Of a stretch of DNA of 64,000 nt, positions 39,578 to 46,445 are shown in pieces. The notes beneath the pieces are model-generated. The model ran no database searches. It was not told where the DNA came from and saw only the letters and a program-made list of their open reading frames with translations. Position 1 is the first letter of the stretch; each line of letters begins with the position of its first letter. The translations under genes were made by a program, and so were the position numbers. The stretch is taken from the NCBI GenBank assembly GCA_910591455.2, contig OU342814.1, positions 16,425,303 to 16,489,302 of the forward strand. Reading direction: 5' to 3'. The stretch comes from Pholis gunnellus. Lineage: Eukaryota; Chordata; Actinopteri; Perciformes; Pholidae.

Positions 39578-42500
39578 TTCTCTGAGAAATATTAATTACA
39601 GCACTTTTGTTGACAGGAGGCACAGGAACTGTAATTGAGCGATCGCTCCATTTAAATGAGACTCAGGATGTTGTTATTTGAGCCTCTTTAATGCGCTGTG
39701 TGCGATAAAGATTGTTTTAATGAGCAGAGCTGATTGATTCAGGCGGAGCAAGAAGGTAGGTCTTGATTTGTTTGTTGGAAATGATAAGCACAACGGAAGA
39801 TTAACTTTCATTTATATGTACGTGACAAGACTAAGGCATTTATATCCACGAGTGTGTGCATGTGGAAGTGATTTCTGCAGCAACTCTGTATACAAGTTCT
39901 ATTTGTTATGATAGTTGAGCTTAGACGTTCATCCAGTTCATGATGATTAGTATTCTGTCCACCAGAAAAACAGCCTTTCTGTTCTTATTATGGTGACAGC
40001 TTCAGCCACTCGCTGATGTCCAGATGTCACTCAACATTCCTCTTAGAGCACGTGTGGGTGTGTGTGTGTGTGCGTGTGTAGGTGTGTGTGTGTGTGTGTG
40101 TGTTGTCCACCAGCCAAATCCTTTCTGGCCATTTTAGGCGTTATTCATTTGTTCTGGAGCGGAGAGGTAACAGCTGCTCAGACTCTGGCTTTTACAATTC
40201 CAGAACGTCATATCTAATAAGCTGTTCTCCAGTTTTATCACTGTTTCTGACTTCAGCTATTTCACACTAATGAGAGCTGTGTGACTGAAGGGGAGTTTTA
40301 CTTTGTTATGCCTGCACTACAATCACAGACTAGGGCTGCAACGATAGATTTTCTTCATGACCATAAATGTGTTGGTTATTTGTTTGGTTCATCTGATATT
40401 CAGAATGTGTTCTATACGTTGTCAGAAAAGAGTGAAAAGCGTCCATCACAATTCCCCAGAGGCTCGTTTGACTTCTTAAAGTTAGAAGTCTTCACTGATT
40501 CGCAACTTTTTTTGAAAAACCTACCAGAACAGGACGTCCAAAATACTTTCTTTAAAAGAGACCCGATCCAAAAAGGGAACAAAAGACAGTAAGACAGGAT
40601 GAATAGACCAGAGGATAACAAGGCCCGAGCGTCCTAGTATTGTGCATGCGAGCTACTCGTCACACTGTCATGGCGTACCGGGACGCTCGACTACAACAGA
40701 GATTGTTAACTTTACTAGTAACACCTGTGACAAAAGCTTCTGTACTGCTGCCACAACAGATAACTCATAGCTGCCCGGAGCTGCCGAAAATAACTTCCTC
40801 TCGTCCTCTTTTCAGCCGTCCTTCCTGAGCGCAGAACCTCTTCTCCCCCCGCACAACTTCCACTCTCACAGCCTCCGCAGGCTGCCCTTCTACCAGCCCT
40901 TACACATCAGCCAGCCCATGCCGGTGTCCCTGAGTGTCGGCCAGCCCACTCTGCTTCCTCTCCCGGTCCACCACAGGGTCCCGCCCGCCCACGCGTCTCT
41001 CTCAGCACCTCGAGTGCCACCTTTTCTCAGTCTGCCACGCCAGCAGTCATCCTACAGAGTGGACCAGGTTTGTTTGAGTCAAGAGTTCCTGAATCCTACA
41101 AAGTTGGTAGCTTTTACTTTAAATTGTCTTTTAATATTTCAATATGGGACTTTATTTTGATGTTTTCCACAGCTTTAATGGACCATGCGGATGTGGCTTA
41201 GCCCATTAAAATAGCTCAAGCTGTGTATATTTTACTCTAGATTACTCCTGACCCGTTTCTAAACCATGCCACAGGTTTCTTAATGATGTTCTACACTATA
41301 TTACAGGCAACCATCACTTTTATTTTGATTGAATAAAGTATGAAAATCAACCTGCTGAGCAATCCTCGGTGGTGCATTTAAGGACACTCTTTCATTCCAA
41401 CATGAAAGTAATAAATAAGAAATGCTCTCTGTGATGGATGATCTTTGTCATTTTTAAGTCTCTGAAATTAACAGAAACCAATGGGGTGAAATGGAAGGTA
41501 GGAAATCCATCTGAAAATGTACTCTTACAAAACGTTCTGCAGTAATGTATAAAATAAAGATATGCAAATTGCATTTAATGGTCTAAAACTTGCTTAGCCA
41601 CCTTTTTAAAGGTTGTAGCAAAGCGTAGGATACGGAGAAACTCGCTGCTTTTCTGCACTGCGGTCGGCTCGCTCTCCCAACATATCGACAACAAAATTCA
41701 ATCCGTCTCCTTCCCTGTGACCCAGCTCCTGAGTAAAGGCGCTGCTTTCTGCTGAGCCAGCAGTATCGGATGCGGTGGGGATAGTAAATCCATCCGTCTG
41801 GTGGATTTGGTGGTGCATCCAAATCCTGACATAATGTACCGGCGCAGCTACGGGAGGTGTGTTGGATGTCGGAGCCGCAGCAGGGTGCTCGGAAACATCG
41901 ACAGACGCGTGCCGCTTTAACAAAAGAGGAAGACTTTGGCTTTGCGATGAGACACTTCCTCTCTGTTGGACAAAGAGCAGAACATAATCCCAGATGTAAA
42001 GCAATAGCATGAAGGACTTAGAAGGTGATCAAACCCTCCTACCTCCAAGGTTATTCATTCAGGTGAGCAGCAGCCGAGGTGAAAACTAACTAAGGTATTG
42101 TACTTAAGCACAATTCTGAGGTACTTGTACTTAACTTGAGTATTTCCATTTTCTGCTGTTTTATACTTTTGGAGGCTACACTTTAGTTCACTACATTTAT
42201 TTACAGCTGGAGTTACTAGTTACAGTTTAGATTTGTCTTGGCACATTTCAGATAATTAATGAATTGTTAGCAGTTGCATCAAATAAGTAATTTCCCTCCG
42301 AACTTCTAAGAATGTTGCATTTGAATAACTGAGGCCCAAAGAAGGTGAAATTCGGTCGAAGGCGGCGTTATCAGCTGTAACTGCCGGCGGCCATTAGTCA
42401 GCAAGTGGGTAACGCTCTCGTGCACTAAAGGGCGAAAGCTGCTGACTTTGCTTTGTCAACAAAGTACAGAGAATCTGTGATTACAGCACACAGAGGGAGA

Positions 42501-44852
42501 GTGACTTCACTGAGCAGCAGAAACACCCGGTATCACGTCCAGTTCTGGATGGTTTAGTGGGACCCATATCCACCTCGACTGATATGAACGTGTGCCAACT
42601 GAAGATGCACTTTAGCTGAGAGGCCGCTGCTAGCTGACCTGCCAAAACAATAAACCTCCGCTACCTGCTAATATCTGTTGGATCATTCCGCTGTAATGGA
42701 ACAGATGGAGCGAGTGGAGATGGCACCTGTAGGTCAGAAACAGAGGAGATGGTTCTGTAGAGATTTAATCACCGGCCCAGCAAGGACGTACTGGACATCA
42801 ATCCTGCAACAGAAAGTGCATTACAAGCTCATTGTAATACTTGACACAACCCTCCCCCCGCTGTCTGTGCCAATATGTCTCTTTCTTCTTCTTTTTTTAT
42901 AATTCCAAAAATTGCAGCTATTCTGTGTCCCAATTGCACCCCATTAATGTTGAGCTGTTTCCAGGGGAATAAATTCGATCCTGCATCTGTGACAATGAGG
43001 CAGTGCATGAAAACAGAGTGGGAGATGAGAATCTTCACAAACAGACCTGTTCGTTATTATCCTAAAAAGAATACATATCAGATACCTGTAGAGTGAAACG
43101 CATGTGAAGCAAACAAGCTCGAACCCTCTTCAGGTTCATCGCACTGTCGAGGAGGGGGGGAAAATAACCCTGCCTTTCCAAAATGTTATCCGTTCAGGAA
43201 CGCAGAAAAATAGCTTTGCTTTTTGCCAGACGAGCACACATGTCTCCGTTCCTCTGGAGGGTTTTTAAAAGGTGCTCGTCGGCCCGAGGCTCGCAGGTCT
43301 TCCTCAAGCCGAAGAGGACAGTGCAATCTTTCATTTTGAATTAAGACATGGGAACACCGCCGGGAATACCAGTTACAGCGGGAAGTTGTTCTGCCAACGG
43401 CGGCATTAGAATGCACACGGGTCCTGGGTTATTGTTGCGTTTGAGTGGATGCATCTGTCCATTTACATCTTTTGTCTTTTTTCTTCCGTGCTTCTGTGTG
43501 TTTCTGGGGGAGTTATTCTTCACTTAAACTAAACCGTCTGTGAGATGCTCTGTTGGTTTCACTTGTACGTGAAACACACTTTCTCAACAAGTAGGAACAG
43601 TATCCACGTGGGGCTGCGATGCAGATTCAGAGCACAACAATCCTGCTAAGCCGTGAACGAAGCTCTGTCTGATTAAAGCGTCGTAACGTTTCTACCTCTG
43701 TGGGGCATCTCGTGTTTCTAGCTGCATCCGAAGAGCTTCAGGCCGATGTGCGAAGAGAGCTTTGAGTCGGTAAAAGTAGTTCTCTCAGTAAAAAGGCTAC
43801 TACAGCGCACCTTAGCTAATGAATATTCTGGCATAAGTGAATTGTTGCCCTTGTTGTTTTAATAACTACAAGTAGACATATAAATGATTATAGTGTGATA
43901 CTTTGTAGCCTTTAAATATGTTATGTCTCAAGTTATTGCTTAATTTGTGACATCCGTGACTGTATTTGTTTACAACTGAAACAATTGGTCGGTTAGTCAA
44001 TCGGAAAAAAAATGAAAAGGCAACTTTTTGGATTATCAATTGATAATTTAAGAAAAAGCAAATTGATCTTGTTCTGACTGCTCAAATGTCAATTTCTGCT
44101 GGTTTTCTTCGTCCTCTGTGATAATTAAAATGAACTCTTTGATTCAGGACTGTTGGTCAGACAAAACAATCTGGGGATTTCAGCTCAGGCTGTGGGGAAG
44201 TTTGGCAATTTTCTGACAGTTTACAGACCAAAACCAAAACGGTTAAATCGAGAAAATAACAGCAGATTAATCAATAAAGAAAAAAGCCATTATTGTCTGT
44301 CCTGATTTGATTATTATTTGATTATTGATTATTATTTGAACCTGACATACATGGCCAAAAGAATGAAGAGACCCAAACACTGCGCCCACATATGTGTGTG
44401 TGTGACTCTCTGCTATAGCAGATATCCAAGTCATCACTAAGGTGTTGGACGGCGTGGTGGTCAGGGCTGTCTGTCTTTTGCACCGTGTGTGGTGTAGGAA
44501 GATACCGTCGTGTTGAAACCAGACAGGGTGGCCACAGAAGCACAACGCTACTGTCTCAAATATCACCGCTTGCTTTGAGCACTGAGATTGACCTTTTAAT
44601 TGGAAGCAAAGGACCCAAACCACACAAGTATGTGAACAAGAGTGTCTCCATTCCTTTTGTCTATATAGTGAATAAATATGTTACACGTTACCTCAATGCG
44701 TAGTTCTGCTGGGTCACAGCACTGAACACTCTGAGGTTTATAACCATAAGGCTGCATGTTGATGTGACAAAGTCAGTCACGTCTTGACTGCACTCATGAA
44801 TTTTTTTAAAACTTCCAGTTCTGTAAGTCTCACCCATGCATGATGTGGAACA

Positions 44853-44885
<33 letters not shown>

Positions 44886-46445
44886 CATGTTATTTTACTT
44901 TTGTCCATGTGCTCCTGGTGTGTTGTGGTGTGTGTGTGTGTGTGGGGGGGTCTTGTGCATATGTGTTACGCGTGTGTGACAGTAGCTGGTAGCAGATTTT
45001 ATCACTGCCTCGCCTCCTTGCTGTAGATTAGTAACACATGATGGCACCTCATGCAGATAACCTTCTACACTCACACAGCACTGCCACAGAGGTGGCGGAG
45101 GAGACAAGAGGAGGAGGAGGAGGAGGTTTGGGATTTATCTGGTGTCTGCTCTGGGGATTCAGAGAGGAAACTGATAACACAGTGCCCTCTAGTGAAACAT
45201 GTCTGTCTTTGTCTCCAGATAGCTGCTATACAGCTAATCCATATTCAAAGGGAGGCAGAAGGTGACATGATATACGTTTCAGGTTTCCTTAGAATGCGTC
45301 TCACGATAAGAGGAATGTGATTTGTCTTGTTTTTTTTCAAAATGAATATGAGTTGGCAAATGAGGAGTTTTTAAAATGCTGCTCCAATAATGATTTCATA
45401 CAGGTTTTAATCTGCATTTGAAATCAGTTAATTAGAAAACAAGTCTCTCGTTCCTCAAGACACGCGCTTAATCATGCGCCTCTATGTGGTAAATGTTGGA
45501 TTGTTGACAACAGGACAACACTGTTCTCTTTCATTCTATAGACGCATTAAAATGAGCACATACTGTATATAGCGTTGACCTGATGGACTATTTTTGACTT
45601 TCTTCTTCAGGACTTTGAGAAGCCCAGTCCACCCCAGAAACCCCTACCTGCAGACCCGCTGGGGAGGCGCTCTCGGCTGAGTCACAGTGTTCGGGTCCAC
45701 GTCCCGGGAACCAGACCCCTCCCCATACCCATCCCCACTGTGCCCAGGCCTCCACCAACCATCCCTTTACCCAGCAGGTCAGTGCTACGGGACACGTATC
45801 CCATGTCCCTATTCACACACGGAACACCATGCATTGTTGGCTTCATCTTCATCTGTGAACGTGATGGTTTACGAGTCCATGTTACTTGCACCATGTTTGG
45901 CACCTGGTGCACAAGAGGAATCACTGCATCGCTGATGGAGTTATTTTGCCATTAAAGCCTAAATGAAGGACCATCGTGAGCATGAGGGACACTTGTGAAT
46001 CTCCTCATGTGTTTTCCCTTCGATCTCATCAAGTTTGAGGCTCTCGAGACACTCGTTAAATTCCTATTTGCTCGCACGCTGTATGTGAAGTGTTTTGCCG
46101 GATATTCACAACTTCATCCATGCAGTTGGGAGTGCTTTAGTTTACTCAGGTTGTTTTATTTTTTTAACCTCTTTTGCGCCACACCATGTGGTTAAAAAGA
46201 CTAATCAGAGAAGCACTCTTCAGCGACTTAAGATCGGATCATTTGCAGCGTATCCTGGTTTATGAAACACGTTGTCATGCATGAGACGTGATAGCTTTAT
46301 TACACTGCTCGAGCCTTGTGCTAATAGAAATCATGCATGTGTTGCTGATTGAATTAACACACAGTTATGTAACGTTTTGTCTTTACTGCGATGCTTTCGT
46401 TTCAGACCTGTGCCAATGTTGCCCTACAGACCACCAAAGACATGA
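11271..46445 (+). CDS. adam12: adam12 (ADAM metallopeptidase domain 12), 20 in-window coding exons, 5' partial
   Basis: ADAM12 (meltrin alpha) is a type I membrane metalloprotease-disintegrin that sheds growth factors and binds integrins and syndecans. Exons: 11271-11349, 13723-13799, 14531-14720, 15697-15762, 16472-16543, 17119-17288, 17937-18021, 20796-20944, 29057-29234, 31621-31710, 33133-33328, 33420-33528, 33984-34182, 35829-35906, 37789-37897, 38227-38365, 39209-39317, 40816-41067, 45611-45777, 46406-46445. All junctions keep frame and use GT-AG, giving 850 residues to a TGA stop. Fragment residues: prodomain 1-118 with cysteine-switch Cys90 and furin site RHKR (115-118); metalloprotease to about 320 with HELGHNFGMNHD (His261, Glu262, His265, His271); disintegrin and cysteine-rich to about 550; EGF-like about 555-600; transmembrane 618-641; proline-rich tail to 850. 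The extracellular sequence matches ADAM12 rather than ADAM19 (HELGHNFGMNHD, not an HEMGHNFGMTHD-type site). The catalytic site is intact, so an active protease is expected. The N-terminus is off the left edge. Confidence 0.95.
11350..13722 (+). other. adam12: adam12 intron containing a TTAA MITE
   Basis: 2.4 kb intron between the first two in-window exons. Apart from the MITE at 13315-13696 it holds short CT runs and nothing else I can support. Confidence 0.7.
13315..13696. mobile_element. TTAA-flanked MITE (piggyBac-like?), 382 bp
   Basis: Terminal inverted repeats AGGGGACGTCTCATG (left) and, on the reverse strand, AAGGGACATATCATG (right) match at 12 of 15 positions. TTAA lies on both sides (13311-13314 and 13697-13700), which fits a TTAA target-site duplication as made by piggyBac-type transposases. 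There is no transposase; the inside includes poly-C and a GA-rich run. The right end is 22 bp from the next adam12 exon. I recall similar sequences as common teleost interspersed repeats; the class assignment is inference. Confidence 0.65.
13723..13799 (+). CDS. adam12: adam12 in-window exon 2 (prodomain)
   Basis: 77 bp exon, phase 0 in and two bases of an Arg codon out. It encodes the conserved CYYHG motif and STCTGLR, both ADAM prodomain hallmarks. The acceptor is tacctcttttag; the frame just upstream has a stop (TAG of the acceptor itself), which fixes the start. Compared with the mammalian protein as I remember it, a few residues seem absent at this junction. Confidence 0.87.
14531..14720 (+). 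CDS. adam12: adam12 in-window exon 3 (prodomain, cysteine switch)
   Basis: 190 bp exon completing the split Arg codon and ending in phase 0. It carries the prodomain segment beginning GFIALENKTFIIEP and the cysteine-switch motif PGACGHG (Cys90 of the fragment), whose thiol holds the catalytic zinc in the latent enzyme. It ends in ...FHTR, whose Arg forms the first residue of the furin site completed by the next exon. Confidence 0.93.
15697..15762 (+). CDS. adam12: adam12 in-window exon 4 (furin site, start of protease)
   Basis: 66 bp exon of 22 whole codons. It begins HKR, so with the preceding Arg the junction reads RHKR, a proprotein-convertase site (RXKR). The mature metalloprotease then begins with KYVELIIVADNRE, the first beta strand of the reprolysin fold. 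Confidence 0.93.
16472..16543 (+). CDS. adam12: adam12 in-window exon 5 (metalloprotease)
   Basis: 72 bp exon of 24 whole codons, after a T-rich tract ending in ttccag. It encodes the helix VEKVKQRLAEIANYVDK, which is nearly identical to mammalian ADAM12. Confidence 0.93.
16860..16966. repeat. 17-bp perfect inverted repeat (stem-loop)
   Basis: TAAGAACTGGATACCAG at 16860-16876 recurs as its exact reverse complement at 16950-16966, with a 73 bp loop between. It lies in the intron between adam12 exons 5 and 6. I do not recognise the family; it may be part of a palindromic MITE. Confidence 0.7.
17119..17288 (+). CDS. adam12: adam12 in-window exon 6 (metalloprotease)
   Basis: 170 bp exon: 56 codons plus two bases. 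It encodes NIRVALVGLEVWSD, the DKCPITQDPF region and LHEFLDWRKVKLLP, all diagnostic of ADAM12. Confidence 0.94.
17459..17620. repeat. probable teleost interspersed repeat fragment
   Basis: The stretch with GGATCCTCAGTAGCTGCC followed by a CAACAACTACTCCTCCTGGG segment resembles a repeat I remember as scattered through many fish genomes. No ends, target duplication or coding frame could be defined. Confidence 0.35.
17937..18021 (+). CDS. adam12: adam12 in-window exon 7 (metalloprotease)
   Basis: 85 bp exon completing a split Ser codon. It encodes GVYFQGTTIGMAPIMSMC, a very conserved ADAM12 segment, then EQSGGIVM. The acceptor is tcctttgcag and the donor gtgagt. Confidence 0.95.
19163..19190. 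repeat. (CA)n microsatellite
   Basis: About 14 uninterrupted CA units, extended to the left by an interrupted CACACG unit. Confidence 0.95.
19545..19561. repeat. poly-G homopolymer, 17 bp
   Basis: Uninterrupted run of 17 G in an adam12 intron. Confidence 0.95.
19977..20013. repeat. (CA)n microsatellite
   Basis: About 18 AC units in an adam12 intron, 0.8 kb before the zinc-site exon. Confidence 0.95.
20796..20944 (+). CDS. adam12: adam12 in-window exon 8 (zinc-binding catalytic site)
   Basis: 149 bp exon: 49 codons plus two bases of a Gly codon. It encodes HELGHNFGMNHD at 20838-20873: three zinc-ligand histidines and the catalytic glutamate are all present. The Met-turn Met follows in GGCIM. 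The active site is intact, so the encoded protease should be functional. Confidence 0.96.
22516..22531. promoter_or_regulatory. AGGTCA inverted repeat, 4-bp spacer (nuclear-receptor-like)
   Basis: AGGTCA (22516-22521), TTAG, TGACCT (22526-22531). Each arm is a perfect consensus half-site for nuclear receptors. Function in this intron is only a possibility; one such match in 64 kb could arise by chance. Confidence 0.3.
23704..23724. repeat. poly-G homopolymer, 21 bp
   Basis: Uninterrupted run of 21 G within the 8.1 kb adam12 intron. Confidence 0.95.
28127..28147. repeat. (TTG)7 trinucleotide repeat
   Basis: Seven TTG units in the 8.1 kb adam12 intron. The antisense frame reads as a glutamine run but belongs to no supported gene. 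Confidence 0.9.
28436..28453. repeat. poly-C homopolymer, 18 bp
   Basis: Run of 18 C at the end of a pyrimidine-rich stretch (about 28300-28455) with shorter C runs at 28327-28337 and 28387-28396. Confidence 0.9.
29057..29234 (+). CDS. adam12: adam12 in-window exon 9 (end of protease, start of disintegrin)
   Basis: 178 bp exon completing a split Gly codon and ending in phase 0. It encodes YPFPTVFSTCSKKDL, then LEKGVGMCLDNMPE, and opens the disintegrin domain with GGQKCGNGYVEEGEECDCGE. The donor is gtaaga. Confidence 0.95.
30340..30462 (+). repeat. dispersed repeat fragment, family also at 43960-44280
   Basis: A segment containing CATTTGAGAAGCTAGAACC and TTTGGCATTTTTGCTTGAA, ending in a GATTAATTGATTG core. 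The reverse complement of 44060-44110 aligns with it (cagc-aaat...catttgag-agc...aattt-gctttttctt). I remember this as a very common teleost interspersed repeat with 'GGCTGCAAC' ends; the family name is not known to me. Confidence 0.5.
30517..30604. repeat. (GACA)22 tetranucleotide array
   Basis: 88 bp of perfect GACA units in an adam12 intron. It is a simple repeat and open in all GACA phases, so a cysteine-free repetitive frame across it is an artefact. Confidence 0.97.
31621..31710 (+). CDS. adam12: adam12 in-window exon 10 (disintegrin)
   Basis: 90 bp exon of 30 whole codons with seven cysteines: ECMNPCCNATTCTLKGDAVC and then GQCCEDCR. It is the first half of the disintegrin domain, following ECDCGEAE of the previous exon. 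The acceptor is gtatcccag and the donor gtaaga. Confidence 0.95.
31744..32345 (-). mobile_element. 5'-truncated LINE (L2-like), RT C-terminal fragment
   Basis: On the minus strand, 32323-31982 encodes about 113 residues including LQVIQNAAARLL, HITPVLRSLHWLPV, FKILTITY and GDRAFVSVAPRLWNALP. These motifs are typical of the C-terminal end of L2/Rex-type LINE reverse transcriptases in fish. The 3' end (lower coordinates) has AAGCGCT and CACTTTGTGACT followed by an ATTC-type tandem tail. The 5' part of the element is missing, so it is dead. It starts about 30 bp after the adam12 exon donor. Confidence 0.8.
33096..33120. repeat. (ACTGT)5 pentanucleotide repeat at a splice acceptor
   Basis: Five perfect ACTGT units ending 12 bp before adam12 in-window exon 11. 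The repeat occupies the place where the polypyrimidine tract and possibly the branch point should be. Confidence 0.9.
33133..33328 (+). CDS. adam12: adam12 in-window exon 11 (disintegrin loop, cysteine-rich)
   Basis: 196 bp exon: 65 codons plus one base. It encodes LKPAGTMCRE, then the disintegrin loop region SNSCDLPEFCTG, then CPANVYLHDGH and YCYNGICQTHEQQC of the cysteine-rich domain. ADAM12 lacks the RGD of snake disintegrins, and here too the loop has no RGD. The acceptor tgtccacag follows a pentanucleotide repeat. Confidence 0.95.
33420..33528 (+). CDS. adam12: adam12 in-window exon 12 (cysteine-rich)
   Basis: 109 bp exon after a short 91 bp intron. It completes a split Gly codon and ends two bases into an Arg codon. 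It encodes AKPAPGICFERVNSAGDPYG, the hydrophobic region proposed as fusion-peptide-like in meltrin alpha, then NCGKDSKGSFAKC. Confidence 0.95.
33984..34182 (+). CDS. adam12: adam12 in-window exon 13 (cysteine-rich)
   Basis: 199 bp exon completing the split Arg codon and ending in phase 0. It encodes DAKCGKIQCQGG, RPVIGTNAVSIETNIP and CRGTHVYLGDDMPDPGLV, close to identical to mammalian ADAM12. Confidence 0.96.
34183..35828 (+). other. adam12: adam12 intron, nothing supported
   Basis: 1.6 kb intron. An open frame of 130 codons at 34507-34899 has no recognisable domain and no splice or promoter support, so I leave it uncalled. No transposon ends or RNA gene were seen. Confidence 0.6.
35829..35906 (+). 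CDS. adam12: adam12 in-window exon 14 (EGF-like start)
   Basis: 78 bp exon of 26 whole codons encoding VCLNRRCQNVSVFGVHEC and CNGRG, the start of the EGF-like module. It follows KCGDGT at the end of the previous exon. Confidence 0.95.
35907..37788 (+). other. adam12: adam12 intron with short simple repeats
   Basis: 1.9 kb intron. It holds a GT repeat (about 36941-36960), a CA run (about 37213-37230) and 15 C (37352-37366). Nothing else is recognisable. Confidence 0.65.
37789..37897 (+). CDS. adam12: adam12 in-window exon 15 (EGF-like end, juxtamembrane)
   Basis: 109 bp exon: 36 codons plus one base. It encodes VCNNKKNCHCEAHRAPPFC and the juxtamembrane GFGGSIDSGP. In mammals the secreted short ADAM12 form diverges just after this point. 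The donor is GCAG/gtaatg; reading through it stays open to a TAG at 38056-38058. Confidence 0.94.
38227..38365 (+). CDS. adam12: adam12 in-window exon 16 (transmembrane helix)
   Basis: 139 bp exon. It encodes a hydrophobic stretch of about 24 residues (618-641 of the fragment: VVITVAILVTLVSLLVTVIV and following) then the basic stop-transfer RRKTLLRLLF, and ends KKSTLEKFR. This anchors the long, membrane form. Confidence 0.95.
39209..39317 (+). CDS. adam12: adam12 in-window exon 17 (cytoplasmic tail)
   Basis: 109 bp exon completing an Arg codon and ending in phase 0. It encodes RTQSVYRPTPQ and RKPPPKPSG. The latter is a basic-proline motif of the class that binds SH3 domains. This part is only loosely like the mammalian tail, but frame, splice sites and position support it. 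Confidence 0.87.
39541..39575. repeat. (TA)n microsatellite
   Basis: 35 bp of uninterrupted alternating TA in an adam12 intron. Confidence 0.97.
40052..40103. repeat. (GT)n microsatellite, interrupted
   Basis: GT-rich tract with GC and TAGG interruptions in an adam12 intron. Confidence 0.9.
40816..41067 (+). CDS. adam12: adam12 in-window exon 18 (cytoplasmic tail)
   Basis: 252 bp exon of 84 whole codons, rich in Pro, His, Leu and Ser, with SQPMPVSLSVGQPTLLPLP and PRVPPFLSLPRQQSSYRVDQ. It is disordered and low in similarity to mammals. The support is open frame, GT-AG sites, phase agreement with both neighbours and GC-rich coding composition. Confidence 0.82.
42090..42245. repeat. probable teleost interspersed repeat ('tactt...gagtatttcc' type)
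   Basis: The segment with GGTACTTGTACTTAACTTGA, GTATTTCCATTTTCTGCTG and TTCACTACATTTATTTACAG resembles a repeat I remember from many percomorph genomes. No ends could be fixed from the sequence. Confidence 0.4.
43960..44280 (-). repeat. dispersed repeat, longer copy of the 30340-30462 family
   Basis: The reverse strand carries segments matching the copy at 30340-30462 (cagcagaaattgacatttgag and aatttgctttttcttaaa). Palindrome-like ATTATCAATTGATAAT and ATTAATCAAT cores lie at both ends. The copy is decayed and has no coding capacity. Confidence 0.5.
44851..44885. repeat. compound (CT)n(GT)n microsatellite
   Basis: CT units run directly into GT units in an adam12 intron; a further GT/G-rich tract follows at about 44928-44950. 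Confidence 0.9.
45611..45777 (+). CDS. adam12: adam12 in-window exon 19 (cytoplasmic tail)
   Basis: 167 bp exon: 55 codons plus two bases. It encodes PSPPQKPLPADPLGRRSRL, matching the conserved mammalian PPQKPLPADPL SH3-binding motif, then a proline-rich run ending in PTIPLPS. This conserved motif confirms that the upstream divergent tail exons belong to adam12. Confidence 0.93.
46406..46445 (+). CDS. adam12: adam12 in-window exon 20 (C-terminus and stop)
   Basis: The last coding segment completes an Arg codon and adds PVPMLPYRPPKT before TGA at 46443-46445. The acceptor is tttcgtttcag. Confidence 0.87.

Larger units (their letters stand above)
39318..40815 (+). other. adam12: adam12 intron with TA and GT microsatellites
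   Basis: 1.5 kb intron. It includes (TA)n at 39541-39575, a GT-rich tract at 40052-40103 and, near 40332, the sequence AGGGCTGCAACGATAGA, which looks like the end of the dispersed repeat family also seen at 30340-30462 and 43960-44280. Confidence 0.6.
41068..45610 (+). other. adam12: adam12 intron (4.5 kb) with dispersed repeats
   Basis: This intron splits the cytoplasmic tail. It has a minus-strand open frame of 134 codons at 41606-42010 (unassigned), a probable dispersed fish repeat around 42090-42245, a second one at 43960-44280, and CT/GT microsatellites (44851-44885). The 'AATAAA' at 41332-41337 and 41553-41558 are not supported as gene ends, because two further coding exons follow. Confidence 0.6.

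Noticed and set aside
41332..41558. AATAAA hexamers as the end of adam12
   Set aside because: Two further exons (45611-45777 and 46406-46445) continue the frame, and the first carries the conserved PPQKPLPADPL motif, so these hexamers are intronic. A short-tail isoform using them is conceivable but unsupported.
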